A stretch of DNA of 64,000 bases. It comes from Vibrio sp. qd031. Its GTDB lineage: Bacteria; Pseudomonadota; Gammaproteobacteria; Enterobacterales; Vibrionaceae. The DNA is taken from NCBI RefSeq assembly GCF_002100145.1, contig NZ_JXQD01000023.1:62001-126000 (forward strand), given 5' to 3'. A program made the translations under genes and the position numbers. Position 1 is the first letter of the stretch, and each line of letters opens with the position of its first letter. The notes beneath the pieces are model-generated. The model saw only the letters and a program-made list of their open reading frames with translations, did not search any database and had not been told where the DNA came from. Below are positions 52,438 through 62,310 of the stretch, one piece after another.

Positions 52438-54558
52438 TTGTATCTATTCGATAGCCTAAAAGATGTTGCCCAAGACTATCTCTCAGAGCCTCAAGTTGAG
52501 GCTCTGCGTCAATCTTATGTGGTAGCAAAGGACGCTCACGAAGGTCAGACCCGCTCCAGCGGTGAACCTTACATCATCCACCCTGTCGCAGTGGCACGGA
52601 TCCTTGCCGAGATGCGTCTCGACCTCGAAACGCTGCAAGCCGCCCTATTGCACGATGTCATTGAAGATACCGAAGTCACCAAAGAAGAATTGCAAGAGCA
52701 GTTTGGAACGGCGGTAGCCGAATTGGTTGATGGTGTCTCTAAGCTAGACAAACTTAAATTTCGTGACCGTAAAGAAGCCCAAGCGGAAAACTTTCGCAAG
52801 ATGGTTTTGGCCATGGTACAAGATATTCGCGTCATATTGATCAAACTAGCCGACCGTACACATAATATGCGTACGCTAGGTGCACTGCGCCCAGACAAAC
52901 GTCGCCGCATTGCTCGCGAAACTCTCGAAATTTACTCTCCACTGGCCCATCGTTTAGGCATCCATAACATTAAAAGCGAACTCGAAGAGCTCGGTTTTGA
53001 AGCCTTATACCCAAATCGTTATCGCGTACTTAAAGAAGTAGTGAAAACGGCACGTGGCAACCGCAAAGAGATGATTGCTCGAATTCACTCTGAGCTGGAA
53101 GGGCGATTGGCTGAATGCGGTTTAAATGCAAAAGTGGTGGGGCGAGAGAAAAACCTGTTCTCTATCTACAATAAAATGAAGACCAAAGAGCAGCGATTCC
53201 ATACCATTATGGACATCTATGCTTTTCGTGTCATTGTTGATACCGCAGACACCTGCTATCGAGTACTCGGCCAAGTCCACAGCCTATATAAGCCGCGTCC
53301 CGGACGGATGAAAGACTACATTGCCGTACCAAAAGCGAATGGATACCAGTCTATCCACACCTCAATGGTTGGGCCACACGGTGTTCCTGTCGAGGTTCAA
53401 ATTCGAACCGAAGATATGGATCAAATGGCTGACAAAGGTGTCGCCGCGCATTGGTCGTATAAGAGCAACTCCGATCGCACTGGTACCACCGCGCAAATAA
53501 AAGCGCAGCGCTGGATGCAAAGCTTACTCGAGCTACAACAAAGTGCCGGCAACTCATTTGAATTTATTGAAAACGTAAAGTCGGATCTGTTCCCGGACGA
53601 GATTTACGTATTCACACCAAAAGGTCGCATCGTTGAAATGCCGGTTGGTGCAACAGCGGTAGACTTCGCTTATGCGGTACATACCGATGTCGGTAATACC
53701 TGTGTCGGTGCGCGTGTTGATCGAAACCCTTACCCACTGAGCAAAGCGCTTAAAAATGGCCAAACAGTTGAGATTATCTCGGCTCCAGGCGCTCGACCTA
53801 ACGCAGCTTGGCTTAACTATGTGGTGACCTCTAGAGCCCGAGCTAAAATTCGTCAAGTGCTCAAAACCATGCGTCGTGACGAGTCTATTATGTTGGGCCG
53901 TCGTCTACTTAATCATGCATTGGGACGCCACAACATTGATTCGGTTTATCCACAAAACCTGGATCACGTGCTTACCGAGCTCAAGCTTGAGTCAGTAGAC
54001 GATATGCTTGCTGCGATTGGTTTGGGTGAGCTGATGAGTATTGTCATCGCACGTCGCTTGCTTGGTGATGCTGACGAACTGACCGAAACCAGTTCTGTTG
54101 AGAAACGCTCTGATAAGAAGCTATCGATCAAAGGTGCCGATGGGATTTTGCTGACATACGCTAACTGTTGTCACCCTATTCCAGGTGATCATATTGTTGC
54201 ACATGTCTCGCCTGGACGCGGTCTTGTCGTTCACGTTGAGACCTGCCCAAATATTCGTGGCTACCAAAAAGAGCCAGACAAATACATGGCAGTGCAATGG
54301 TCTGATGAACACGAGCAGGAGTTTATCACCGAACTGCAAGTCGACATGCAAAACTCGCAGGGTGCATTAGCAGCATTAACGAACGTCATTTCTCGTACTG
54401 GCTCGAACATACATGGTATTTCGACAGAAGAGAAAGACGGCCGTTTGTATGCAGTAAATGTCTCATTGACCACGAAAGACCGTGTACACCTCGCTGGCAT
54501 CGTAAGAAAAATACGAGTGATGCCACAAGTACTTAGAGTCAAACGAAGAAAACGTTAA
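52438..54558 (+). CDS. spoT: bifunctional (p)ppGpp synthetase/hydrolase SpoT
   Basis: 706 residues. It starts with TTG (MYLFDSLKDV), the same start codon and sequence as E. coli spoT. Order: HD hydrolase domain (HPVAVARILAE, LLHDVIEDTEVT, residues 40-160), synthetase domain (YAFRVIVDTADTCYRVLG, KANGYQSIHTSMVGPHG, residues 230-350), TGS (YVFTPKGRIVEMPVGATAVD, from about 385), a zinc-finger/helical region, and C-terminal ACT (residues 630-700). The intact HD motif shows hydrolase activity. It balances stringent-response signals. Confidence 0.97.
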   Translation: MYLFDSLKDVAQDYLSEPQVEALRQSYVVAKDAHEGQTRSSGEPYIIHPVAVARILAEMRLDLETLQAALLHDVIEDTEVTKEELQEQFGTAVAELVDGVSKLDKLKFRDRKEAQAENFRKMVLAMVQDIRVILIKLADRTHNMRTLGALRPDKRRRIARETLEIYSPLAHRLGIHNIKSELEELGFEALYPNRYRVLKEVVKTARGNRKEMIARIHSELEGRLAECGLNAKVVGREKNLFSIYNKMKTKEQRFHTIMDIYAFRVIVDTADTCYRVLGQVHSLYKPRPGRMKDYIAVPKANGYQSIHTSMVGPHGVPVEVQIRTEDMDQMADKGVAAHWSYKSNSDRTGTTAQIKAQRWMQSLLELQQSAGNSFEFIENVKSDLFPDEIYVFTPKGRIVEMPVGATAVDFAYAVHTDVGNTCVGARVDRNPYPLSKALKNGQTVEIISAPGARPNAAWLNYVVTSRARAKIRQVLKTMRRDESIMLGRRLLNHALGRHNIDSVYPQNLDHVLTELKLESVDDMLAAIGLGELMSIVIARRLLGDADELTETSSVEKRSDKKLSIKGADGILLTYANCCHPIPGDHIVAHVSPGRGLVVHVETCPNIRGYQKEPDKYMAVQWSDEHEQEFITELQVDMQNSQGALAALTNVISRTGSNIHGISTEEKDGRLYAVNVSLTTKDRVHLAGIVRKIRVMPQVLRVKRRKR

Positions 54559-54562
54559 CTTA

Positions 54563-54595
54563 TAATCCCTAGCTTCGCTAGGGATTACTTTTTTA
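54563..54595 (+). terminator. terminator between spoT and trmH
   Basis: TAATCCCTAGC and GCTAGGGATTA around TTC, then CTTTTTT. It ends only 14 bases before the trmH start, so trmH needs readthrough or the hairpin limits its expression. Confidence 0.88.
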
Positions 54596-54608
54596 CGCGA
54601 CGAAATCC

Positions 54609-55295
54609 ATGAACTTAGAACGTTATAACCGTATCCATCAGGTTCTTAAAGCACGACAACCTGATCTCACCCTATGCCTTGAAGAAGTGCACAAGCCCAA
54701 CAATGTATCGGCCATCATTCGCAGTGCGGATGCAACTGGCGTACATAAAATCCACGCGGTTTGGCCCGATCCAAAAATGCGCACCCTCCGTCATACTTCG
54801 GCGGGCGCGAGAAACTGGGTAGACGTAGAGACTCATGAAAACATTGACGATGCCGTTGCCGCGCTCAAGTCGAAGAACATGCAGATATTGGCGACTCACT
54901 TGTCCGACGGTGCGGTCGATTATCGGGACGTCGACTATACGAAACCAACCGCAATATTATTAGGTGGGGAAAAGCACGGTATATCAAAGCATGCCCTGTC
55001 ATTAGCGGATCAGGACATTATTATCCCAATGGTCGGCATGGTGCAGTCACTTAATGTGTCAGTGGCTAGCGCGCTAATACTCTATGAAGCACAAAGGCAG
55101 CGCCAAATGGCCGGATACTACGATCGCGAACAGTCCGCGCTCTCTGACGAAGTGATCCATAGAACCTTATTTGAACGAGGGCATCCAGTATTAGCCAAAG
55201 TCGCAAAGAGAAAGGGGCTTTGCTACCCACCACTGGATGAACTAGGACAGATTGACGCACCAGAATCATGGTGGGCAGAAATGCAGCGACGCTAA
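54609..55295 (+). CDS. trmH: tRNA (guanosine-18-2'-O)-methyltransferase
   Basis: 228 residues of the SPOUT family. Motif 1 [20 protein letters not shown] near residue 25, motif 2 [14 protein letters not shown], motif 3 [20 protein letters not shown] near 140. The C-terminal DSPGVWH-like tail is a vibrio variant. It follows spoT as in E. coli, but recG, the usual next gene there, is not present; radC faces it instead. The stop codons of trmH and radC overlap by two bases. Confidence 0.95.
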   Translation: MNLERYNRIHQVLKARQPDLTLCLEEVHKPNNVSAIIRSADATGVHKIHAVWPDPKMRTLRHTSAGARNWVDVETHENIDDAVAALKSKNMQILATHLSDGAVDYRDVDYTKPTAILLGGEKHGISKHALSLADQDIIIPMVGMVQSLNVSVASALILYEAQRQRQMAGYYDREQSALSDEVIHRTLFERGHPVLAKVAKRKGLCYPPLDELGQIDAPESWWAEMQRR

Positions 55296-55966
55296 ACCCA
55301 ACCTCGCTCAGCAAACGAAACTACTTCCCCATCACCGATCACAAAATGATCCAACAGGCGAATATCAACCAGCCGCAATGCGTTAATCAGCCGTTCGGTG
55401 ATCCTTCTATCTGCCTGGCTAGGCTCTGCCAACCCAGACGGGTGGTTGTGTGCCACGAGTATACTCGCAGCGCTACACTCCAACGCGCGACTCACCACTT
55501 CCCTTGGGTAAACTGACGCACTGTCTAATGTGCCTTCGAATAACATTTCATAACTGATCATGCGATTTTGATTGTCTAAATACAGTACATAAAAAGCTTC
55601 TCTTTCACGTCCTCGTAATATCGACATCAAAAACAATTTGCTCTGCTCTGGACTGCATAAAGCATCACCTCGAGTAAGGGTCTCTGATAGCTGCCTGCGC
55701 ATCAATTCTGCCACCGCGTGTAATTGTGCGTACGTCGCTTCGCCGAGCCCTTTTGTTTGGCAGAACTGCGCTTTCGGCGCACTGAGTAAATTCCGTAGAG
55801 ATCCATGTTGCTCAATGATCTGCTGAGCCAACTGCAATACATCGACACCTTTTGTGCCGGTACCCAATAGAAGAGCCAACAGTTCACTATCACTCAGGTT
55901 ATTAGCCCCTTTTGATAACAGTTTCTCTCGTGGTTTTAGCGTATTTGGTAACGCTTTTAGGCTCAT
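55292..55966 (-). CDS. radC: RadC family JAMM-domain protein
   Basis: 224 residues, full length. An N-terminal helix-hairpin-helix part ([39 protein letters not shown]) precedes an MPN/JAMM metalloprotease-like domain with the zinc motif [19 protein letters not shown] near residue 170. Despite the name, a DNA-repair role is not established. Its usual partner rpmB is not next to it here, and it is divergent from coaBC as in many gammaproteobacteria. Confidence 0.95.
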   Translation of the reverse strand: MSLKALPNTLKPREKLLSKGANNLSDSELLALLLGTGTKGVDVLQLAQQIIEQHGSLRNLLSAPKAQFCQTKGLGEATYAQLHAVAELMRRQLSETLTRGDALCSPEQSKLFLMSILRGREREAFYVLYLDNQNRMISYEMLFEGTLDSASVYPREVVSRALECSAASILVAHNHPSGLAEPSQADRRITERLINALRLVDIRLLDHFVIGDGEVVSFAERGWV

Positions 55967-56176
55967 AGAACCTCCTTTTTAACTAGTATTGCTCTTCGCT
56001 TCTCGGGGTTTGAACGGCTAAACCTAAATTTACGAGTGATGCTCTGTTTTCACTTGGTGCGTTGCATCTGTTACATAAATTTGAAATGAATTCAGGGATT
56101 AAGAAATTTCCGCAAAGGTTATCCGGTCATAAATTTGTGATAAAGTGAGCCGTAGCAGAAGAATGAGGAGAATCGC

Positions 56177-57379
56177 ATGACAACCCTGGCTGGAAAACGC
56201 ATTGTTTTAGGGATTACCGGCGGAATTGCCGCCTATAAATGCGCAGAGTTAACTCGTCGCCTTAGCGAACGCGGTGCAACGGTAAAAGTGGTTATGACAG
56301 CCGCTGCAAAAGAGTTTATAACGCCACTGACAATGCAAGCAGTGTCGGGCTCACCAGTTGCAGATAGCTTGCTTGATCCCGCAGCAGAAGCATCAATGGG
56401 CCACATTGAATTTGCCAAATGGGCCGATCTTATCGTCATTGCTCCTGCCAGCGCTGACTCTATCGCTCGCATTCGAGCCGGCATGGGGAACGACCTACTG
56501 ACGACTATAATATTAGCCAGTGAAGCCCCTATTGCCATTGCGCCCGCGATGAACCAGCAGATGTATCGTAATCAAGCGACACAAGAGAATATTGCCGCGC
56601 TTAAGCAGCGCGGGTTTCAGGTCTGGGGTCCCGCACAGGGAGAACAGGCTTGCGGGGATGTCGGTCCAGGAAGAATGCTCGAACCCATGGAGTTAGTCGC
56701 ACTGTGCGAACGATTTTTTACACCTAAGGCGTGGTTGGGGAAACGCGTTACGATCACAGCGGGCCCAACTCGTGAAGCTATTGACCCTGTTCGCTATATT
56801 TCGAATCACAGCTCCGGGAAAATGGGCTATGCCTTAGCTCAGGCTGCGCTCGATCTTGGCGCAGAAGTAAATCTAATATCAGGCCCCGTAGAACTAGACG
56901 CTCCCGCTGGCGTTCAATTACATAAGGTCGACAGTGCCATGCAAATGCACCAAAAGTCGATGGTTCTTGCCAAACAGTCAGACCTGTTTATTGGGTGTGC
57001 TGCCGTCGCTGATTATCGCCCAGAACACATTGCCGACCAAAAGCTGAAAAAGCAAGACGGCAAAGATGACATGAACATTACCATGGTAAAAAACCCCGAT
57101 ATCATTGCCGATGTAGCGAGTTTGCAGCAACACCGCCCTATCACCGTGGGTTTTGCTGCCGAGACACAAGAAGTGATTGGCTATGCCAAGCAAAAACTAA
57201 CGCGAAAGAATCTCGACTTAATCTGTGCAAATGATGTCTCTATCGAAGGGCAAGGATTTAATAGCCACCAGAATGCGTTGCATCTAATCTGGAAAGATGG
57301 TGAACGCTCACTACCCTTGCAAGCCAAAAAGCAGCTTGCTTTCGAGATCCTCAACCACATTTCTGAGACTCTTCTATAA
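56177..57379 (+). CDS. coaBC: bifunctional phosphopantothenoylcysteine decarboxylase / phosphopantothenate-cysteine ligase
   Basis: Two steps of coenzyme A synthesis. 400 residues. The N-terminal CoaC flavoprotein (residues 1-190) has [27 protein letters not shown] with the catalytic histidine, APAMNQQMY, and the cysteine loop [13 protein letters not shown]. The C-terminal CoaB domain has [20 protein letters not shown], the KMGYALA switch, and [11 protein letters not shown] with the key asparagine and lysine. An AGGAG ribosome binding site precedes the ATG. Confidence 0.96.
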   Translation: MTTLAGKRIVLGITGGIAAYKCAELTRRLSERGATVKVVMTAAAKEFITPLTMQAVSGSPVADSLLDPAAEASMGHIEFAKWADLIVIAPASADSIARIRAGMGNDLLTTIILASEAPIAIAPAMNQQMYRNQATQENIAALKQRGFQVWGPAQGEQACGDVGPGRMLEPMELVALCERFFTPKAWLGKRVTITAGPTREAIDPVRYISNHSSGKMGYALAQAALDLGAEVNLISGPVELDAPAGVQLHKVDSAMQMHQKSMVLAKQSDLFIGCAAVADYRPEHIADQKLKKQDGKDDMNITMVKNPDIIADVASLQQHRPITVGFAAETQEVIGYAKQKLTRKNLDLICANDVSIEGQGFNSHQNALHLIWKDGERSLPLQAKKQLAFEILNHISETLL

Positions 57380-57518
57380 CGAACTAAGCTGCAGAGCACA
57401 TCTTTTGCTTAAGATGTGCTCATCATCGCCTTTGCATTGTGCAAATCACCTGTCTTCTAAGTCAATTTATTGTAAATTATGTCCTTAACATCAACCCAAT
57501 ATTGGTAAAGGAATCATA

Positions 57519-58109
57519 ATGTCGGGCAGTCGTAGAAGTAATCGTCGAGAAGAGATATTACAAGCCTTGGCAGAAATGCTGGAGTCGAGTGAAGGTGCGT
57601 CACGCATAACCACCGCAAAGTTAGCGCAACAAGTTGGCGTCTCAGAAGCCGCACTGTATCGCCACTTTCCCAGCAAAGCCAGAATGTTCGAAGGCTTAAT
57701 AGAGTTTATCGAAGAGTCTGTATTTTCACGCATTAATCATATTATGGCGGTAGAAAAACAAACCTTACCTCGGTTAGAGAAGGTCATGGCATTTATATTA
57801 CTCTTTGCCGAGCACAATAAAGGCTTGTCGCGGATTATGTCTGGACATGCGTTGATGTTTGAAAACGATCGGTTGCGCGATCGAATCAATCAGTTTTTTG
57901 ATAAAATTGAATCTCAGCTTAAGCAAATTTTACGCGAACGTGCCTTGCGAGAAGGTGAAGCGTTTAGTATCGATGAACGTTTAATCGCAGCGACGCTACT
58001 TGCACACATCGAAGGCAAGCTCAACCGATTCGTTCGCTCAGACTTTACCGCGCCACCAACTGCAAATTTTGATGATTTTTGGGCTTTATATAGCCAACAG
58101 CTACAATAA
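57519..58109 (+). CDS. slmA: nucleoid occlusion factor SlmA
   Basis: 196 residues, TetR family. [20 protein letters not shown] and the helix-turn-helix [20 protein letters not shown] with [16 protein letters not shown] match SlmA. The C-terminal half (LTRILTGHALMFE-like [20 protein letters not shown]) is also conserved. SlmA bound to its chromosomal sites blocks FtsZ assembly over the nucleoid. Lies between coaBC and lpxL, the vibrio order. Confidence 0.95.
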   Translation: MSGSRRSNRREEILQALAEMLESSEGASRITTAKLAQQVGVSEAALYRHFPSKARMFEGLIEFIEESVFSRINHIMAVEKQTLPRLEKVMAFILLFAEHNKGLSRIMSGHALMFENDRLRDRINQFFDKIESQLKQILRERALREGEAFSIDERLIAATLLAHIEGKLNRFVRSDFTAPPTANFDDFWALYSQQLQ

Positions 58110-58124
58110 TTTTTAAGGAACACT

Positions 58125-59069
58125 ATGAGCAAATACGCCCCGCCAACGTTTTCTCTATCATTACTCCATCCTAGGCATTGGAGCGTATGGTTTGGCTTTG
58201 GTTTATTGGCCATCATAGTCAATGTGCTCCCTTATAGGGTTTTGAGAGCTATGGGATTCTCCTTGGGTAGACTCTCTATGCGATATGCAAAGGGGCGTGT
58301 CCATGTCGCCAGACGTAATCTAGAGCTGGCCTTTCCTGACATGTCTCAGGCTGAAATAGAATCGATCGTTGTTCAAAACTTCAAAAATACTGGTTTCGCA
58401 CTGTTTGAAAGTGGCATCACATGGTTCTGGCCTACGTGGCGATTAAAGCGACGTCTAAAGTCGGTCAACCTCGATGAAGTGATCGAATACGGCAAACAAG
58501 GACGCGGCGTTCTGTTGTGTCATCCCCACACACTCAACTTAGAAATCAGTGCACGTGGATTTGCGATACTCGGCTACCCCGGCTATGGCGTATATCGACC
58601 ACATGACAATCCCGCCTACGACTTTATTCAATATTGGGGTCGCACCCACAATGGCAACAAACTCATTGACCGCAAAGACGTCAAAGCGATGATCAGAACA
58701 CTTAAGCAAGGCCAAAGACTATTCTATCTTGGCGATCACGACTACGGTCGCAATAAATCGGTGTTTGTACCTTTCTTTGCCGTTGAAGACGCTTGTACAA
58801 CAACCGGTGCAAACATTCTATTTAGTGTCACCGACTGCGCAATGATGCCCGTCACTGGATTTAGAGACCCAGACGGGTTCTATGAGCTGAATCTCGCCCC
58901 TTCTATTTCCGATGATTATCCAAAGAAAGACGAAGTCGCTGGGGCCACAATTATGAATAAAGCCTACGAACAAGTTATATTACGTCAAGTAGACCAGTGG
59001 ATGTGGCTGCATAAGCGGTATAAAACAATGCAAGATGAGTCCCAGCCTAAGGGGATTCGCTATAAGTGA
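58125..59069 (+). CDS. lpxL: lipid A late acyltransferase, LpxL type
   Basis: 314 residues of the HtrB/LpxL family (inner membrane). Membrane anchor SVWFGFGLLAIIVNVLPYRV near residue 20; the catalytic HX4(D/E) box in LLCHPHTLNLEISARG near 143; YRPHDNPAYDFIQYWGR near 165, and GDHDYGRNKSVFVPFF near 205. It adds a secondary acyl chain to Kdo2-lipid IVA. Begins 15 bases after slmA. Which fatty acid it transfers (myristate in V. cholerae relatives) is inferred. Confidence 0.92.
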   Translation: MSKYAPPTFSLSLLHPRHWSVWFGFGLLAIIVNVLPYRVLRAMGFSLGRLSMRYAKGRVHVARRNLELAFPDMSQAEIESIVVQNFKNTGFALFESGITWFWPTWRLKRRLKSVNLDEVIEYGKQGRGVLLCHPHTLNLEISARGFAILGYPGYGVYRPHDNPAYDFIQYWGRTHNGNKLIDRKDVKAMIRTLKQGQRLFYLGDHDYGRNKSVFVPFFAVEDACTTTGANILFSVTDCAMMPVTGFRDPDGFYELNLAPSISDDYPKKDEVAGATIMNKAYEQVILRQVDQWMWLHKRYKTMQDESQPKGIRYK

Positions 59070-59087
59070 ATGAATTAGATGCATCAA

Positions 59088-59117
59088 CAAAAAGGGACCT
59101 ACTGGTCCCTTTTTACG
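59088..59117. terminator. bidirectional terminator between lpxL and hemE
   Basis: AAAAAGGGACC and GGTCCCTTTTT around TACT, T runs on both strands. Confidence 0.9.
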
Positions 59118-59130
59118 TTATCACAGTCAA

Positions 59131-60198
59131 CTACTTATGATACGGCATTGACAGTTCATGAACTGCATCAACAAATACACCCGCGTTTTCAGGTGGTACA
59201 TCTAAATGAATACCGTGACCCAAGTTAAAGACATGACCCGTCCCGGCGTCACCAAATCCTTCTAAGATCGTACCTACTTCTTCGCGAATACGTTCTTTTG
59301 GTGCGTAAAGCACTGATGGATCCATGTTGCCCTGTAAAGCGACTTTATCTCCTATGCGCGCTTTCGCCTCTGCAATGTTGATGGTCCAATCTAGACCCAC
59401 GGCATCACAACCTGTCGCGGCAATTTTTTCCAGCCACATACCACCATTTTTAGTAAATAGAGTCACCGGAACTCGACGACCTTCATTTTCTCGAATAAGG
59501 CCATCAACAATCTTATGCATGTATTGAAGCGAGAATAGGTTGTAATCACGAGGTGTAAGTACTCCACCCCATGTGTCAAACACCATTACTGATTGTGCGC
59601 CCGCCTTAATTTGCGCGTTGAGGTACTCAATCACGCTATCTGCAAGCTTATCGAGCAGTGCATGCAGCGTCTGCGGCTCGGCATACATCATTTTTTTGAC
59701 CTTTGTGAAGGCTTTAGAGCCGCTTCCTTCAACCATGTAGGTCGCCAACGTCCACGGACTGCCAGAGAAACCAATGAGCGGTACCTCGCCATTAAGATCT
59801 TTTCTGATCTGGCGCACCGCGTTCATAACATATTGAAGTTCACCTTCTGGATCTGGCAAGCCAATTTTATCAACATCGGCTTTACAGGTTATAGGCTTAT
59901 CAAAAATTGGGCCTTCCCCTTGAGCGAAACGCAGTTCCAAACCCATCGCATCAGGAATGGTCAAAATATCAGAAAACAAAATCGCGGCATCTAATGGGAA
60001 ACGTCTCAATGGCTGAAGGGTCACCTCTGACGCTAACTCGGCGTTTTTACATAACGACATAAAGTCGCCTGCTACTGCGCGAGTAGCTCGATACTCAGGT
60101 AGGTAGCGACCCGCTTGTCTCATCATCCATACTGGGGTCATATCTACAGGCTGCTTTAGCAACGCTCTTAGATAACGGTCATTTTTTAGTTCAGTCAT
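59131..60198 (-). CDS. hemE: uroporphyrinogen decarboxylase
   Basis: Converts uroporphyrinogen III to coproporphyrinogen III in haem synthesis. 355 residues. Signature 1 [17 protein letters not shown] near residue 20 and signature 2 [16 protein letters not shown] near 143 are intact; the catalytic aspartate is in [12 protein letters not shown], and [13 protein letters not shown] near 207 is typical. Downstream of nudC, as in enterics, but with a 246-base gap between. Confidence 0.97.
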   Translation of the reverse strand: MTELKNDRYLRALLKQPVDMTPVWMMRQAGRYLPEYRATRAVAGDFMSLCKNAELASEVTLQPLRRFPLDAAILFSDILTIPDAMGLELRFAQGEGPIFDKPITCKADVDKIGLPDPEGELQYVMNAVRQIRKDLNGEVPLIGFSGSPWTLATYMVEGSGSKAFTKVKKMMYAEPQTLHALLDKLADSVIEYLNAQIKAGAQSVMVFDTWGGVLTPRDYNLFSLQYMHKIVDGLIRENEGRRVPVTLFTKNGGMWLEKIAATGCDAVGLDWTINIAEAKARIGDKVALQGNMDPSVLYAPKERIREEVGTILEGFGDAGTGHVFNLGHGIHLDVPPENAGVFVDAVHELSMPYHK

Positions 60199-60366
60199 TG
60201 TTCTTCTTTTTCCATTGACGAAAGCGTTATATTAACACTTTTTTATACGCAATTTTAACGCGGGTTTGAGCTATGGATCATGTTCTAAGCCATAGAGCGC
60301 AATAACAATTTGCGTCTAAAGTTTGTCCATGTTAAAAATTTGTTTGCTAGCGAAAACTATAATTGA

Positions 60367-60435
60367 AACTCTAACGAGTTCGAAATCTCATAACGACATC
60401 TTACTTACCCCCTCCCTTACCGGAGGGTTTTTTTT
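60367..60435 (+). ncRNA. candidate small RNA between hemE and nudC (antisense direction to both)
   Basis: A plus-strand intrinsic terminator (CCCTCC at 60410-60415, GGAGGG at 60422-60427, then eight T residues) has no plus-strand gene before it; hemE and nudC are both on the minus strand. A perfect TATAAT lies at 60358-60363 (its -35 is poor), followed by a small 5' hairpin AACTC-TAAC-GAGTT at 60367-60380. This gives a transcript of about 65-70 bases with a single-stranded middle and an Hfq-type U tail. The terminator cannot serve nudC because the minus strand lacks a T tract. No known small RNA is recognised. Confidence 0.45.
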
Positions 60436-60444
60436 GCCTGTAAG

Positions 60445-61224
60445 TTATCCCTTGCCAGTGGCAAGATCGATCAGTTCGCGCGCAATAGTCCCCGGAGGAG
60501 CCATCTCTGGTAAGTTGTTGAAGTCAAACCACTGCGCATCCTCCAACTCGTGCTGATCTATTTTAATCTCACCAGATTCATATTCTGCAGTAAAACCGAC
60601 CATGAGACTGTTTGAGAACGCCCAAGGCTGGCTGCCGACATATTCAATCTTCTTCACTTTAATTTGGCTTTCTTCGTAGACTTCACGCTCGACACACTCT
60701 TCAAGCGTCTCTCCGCTTTCTAAATAGCCCGCTAACACGGTATAAAATGGTTTTTTGTGCCTATGGTGCTTAGCGAGCAAAATCTTCCCTTGTTTCACTA
60801 CAGCGACAATTATGCAGGGGAATATGCGTGGGTAATGCTGAGTGCGACAATCACTGCACTGCATGGACAGTTCACGACGATTAAAGTGAGTTCGGCCCCC
60901 ACAGCTGCTGCAAAAACGCTGGGTATGAAGCATATTTTCGAGCACCATCGCTTTACTGGCTAAATGAAAAAGCGGTTTATCGAGGGTTAAAAACCCTCGC
61001 ATAGACATATACTCTACTGAAGGCAAAGACTCTGCATCTGAACTCGGTAGCCAATACACTTGGTGTCCTTGGTAGTGATCCAGTTTTACTGCGGCGCTCT
61101 TATCGATATTTAGCTCATCGGATGTCCCAAACAATAATTCGTCATCACGCGTTGCTATATCTGTATTAAGCACGCTCAACCAATAAGCTTTTTCCGATTG
61201 CTCATGGTTACTTTTTCTTAACAT
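60445..61224 (-). CDS. nudC: NAD-capped RNA hydrolase / NADH pyrophosphatase NudC
   Basis: 259 residues. N-terminal domain, then a four-cysteine zinc site (CSSCGG and CSDC near residues 100-120), then the Nudix box GYLESGETLEECVEREVYEE near 168. The SQPWAFSNSLMVGF motif near 200 is specific to NudC-type hydrolases. It removes NAD caps from RNA and cleaves NADH. It lies between rsd (divergent) and hemE. Confidence 0.95.
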   Translation of the reverse strand: MLRKSNHEQSEKAYWLSVLNTDIATRDDELLFGTSDELNIDKSAAVKLDHYQGHQVYWLPSSDAESLPSVEYMSMRGFLTLDKPLFHLASKAMVLENMLHTQRFCSSCGGRTHFNRRELSMQCSDCRTQHYPRIFPCIIVAVVKQGKILLAKHHRHKKPFYTVLAGYLESGETLEECVEREVYEESQIKVKKIEYVGSQPWAFSNSLMVGFTAEYESGEIKIDQHELEDAQWFDFNNLPEMAPPGTIARELIDLATGKG

Positions 61225-61358
61225 CGTTATGCTCCCTCTTGAAGATCACACCGTTTACTGGCACTCTAACCTTACGCTAACAGTAAGTTTTCTCCTAAGA
61301 ATTCTTGGTTAGTCTTCACCAATTTTCTAATTAGAGTGAAGTACCGGATCATGAGGAT

Positions 61359-61847
61359 GTGGCTATGCTAAACAAGTTTAAACAAGTACAACAAGAATGG
61401 GGTGGTCAAAGCACTGTCATTGACCACTGGCTTGAGACACGTCAACAGCTCATCGTCGAGTATTGTAAGCTGTTATCAATACAGCCAATTGCAACGCAAG
61501 GGATTGTGAGTTTACCTTCTAACGCCGACATGGCTAGCTTCTGCGAACATCTTGTCGACTATATTTCTGAAGGGCACTTCAAGATTTACGATATGGTCAT
61601 GGATCGCTGGAAATCTACGGGCTTTCAAACCAATCAAGAAATCGACGCCACCTACTCTAAGATAATTCTCACCACAGAGCCTCTTTTGGAGTTCACCGAC
61701 ACTTATGCAGATAATGGTGACATGGAAGAAACTAATGTCATTGACGATCTTTCCAAGGTTGGAGAAATATTAGAGTTGAGATTTGAAGTCGAAGATGCAC
61801 TCATTCAAATGATAGCTGAGAGTCTTGCTGTTCCGCCTGGTGCATAA
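61359..61847 (+). CDS. rsd: regulator of sigma D (Rsd/AlgQ family)
   Basis: 162 residues. QQEWGGQSTVIDHWLETRQQ and LVEYCKL-like LIVEYCKLLSIQ are typical, as is FCEHLVDYISEGHFKIYDMV near residue 67. Rsd binds RpoD and lowers housekeeping-sigma activity in stationary phase; it also stimulates SpoT in E. coli. GAGGATGTG ribosome binding region. Divergent from nudC. It keeps the E. coli rpoC-rsd-nudC-hemE order, without the thi genes. Confidence 0.93.
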   Translation: MAMLNKFKQVQQEWGGQSTVIDHWLETRQQLIVEYCKLLSIQPIATQGIVSLPSNADMASFCEHLVDYISEGHFKIYDMVMDRWKSTGFQTNQEIDATYSKIILTTEPLLEFTDTYADNGDMEETNVIDDLSKVGEILELRFEVEDALIQMIAESLAVPPGA

Positions 61848-62030
61848 TGAGTCGGCCCATGTTGCCTAAGTTCAGCATGGTCCGTAAATCTTTTGGTTTT
61901 CATTTTATCGCTCACTCTTTGGCTTACGGCATGTGAACACTCTAGTTTAACATTACATGCCTTGATGACGCCTAGTGACGTCGGTATAGCTTATCGTTTC
62001 TCTTGCGTACCTAATGCAGAATAGCCATTC

Positions 62031-62192
62031 ATACCAATCTAAGTAATTAACTGGTCAGAAAATTGCGCAGGAAAAATCGCTAAGAGCAAGGCAAAGATTG
62101 CCGTAGATAGCGGTTGTACCTACAAAATCTTTAACGCCGCTATTAGCGATTTTAACAAGCAAGAATGTAAGGTTAATTGCTTTGGTTGGTAT
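62031..62192. repeat. MITE-like intergenic repeat with terminal inverted repeats
   Basis: 162 bases bounded by ATACCAA and TTGGTAT. The outer 22 bases of each end are inverted copies with about four differences (ATACCAATCTAAGTAATTAA versus ATACCAACCAAAGCAATTAA). Inside, AAAAATCGCTAA and TTAGCGATTTT pair again, so the whole forms a long hairpin. It matches a family I remember as widespread between vibrio genes. The rest of the gap 61848-62310 shows nothing else apart from the rpoC terminator. Confidence 0.75.
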
Positions 62193-62265
62193 CACACCTA
62201 TAGATTGACCAAACCACTCCACTATAAATTAAAGTGTACAGAAACCGTTCCGGAATTATAGATAC

Positions 62266-62295
62266 AAAAAAGGCACCCTAAGGTGCCTTTTTAAC
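62266..62295 (-). terminator. terminator of rpoC
   Basis: AAAAAAGGCACC and GGTGCCTTTTT around CTAA, T run on the minus strand, 16 bases after the stop. Confidence 0.9.
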
Positions 62296-62310
62296 TATCT
62301 ATCGACTGTA

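Noticed and set aside
60323..60556. 77-codon plus-strand frame over the candidate small RNA
   Set aside because: It runs through the intrinsic terminator and into nudC antisense, with no start signals; composition is not protein-like.
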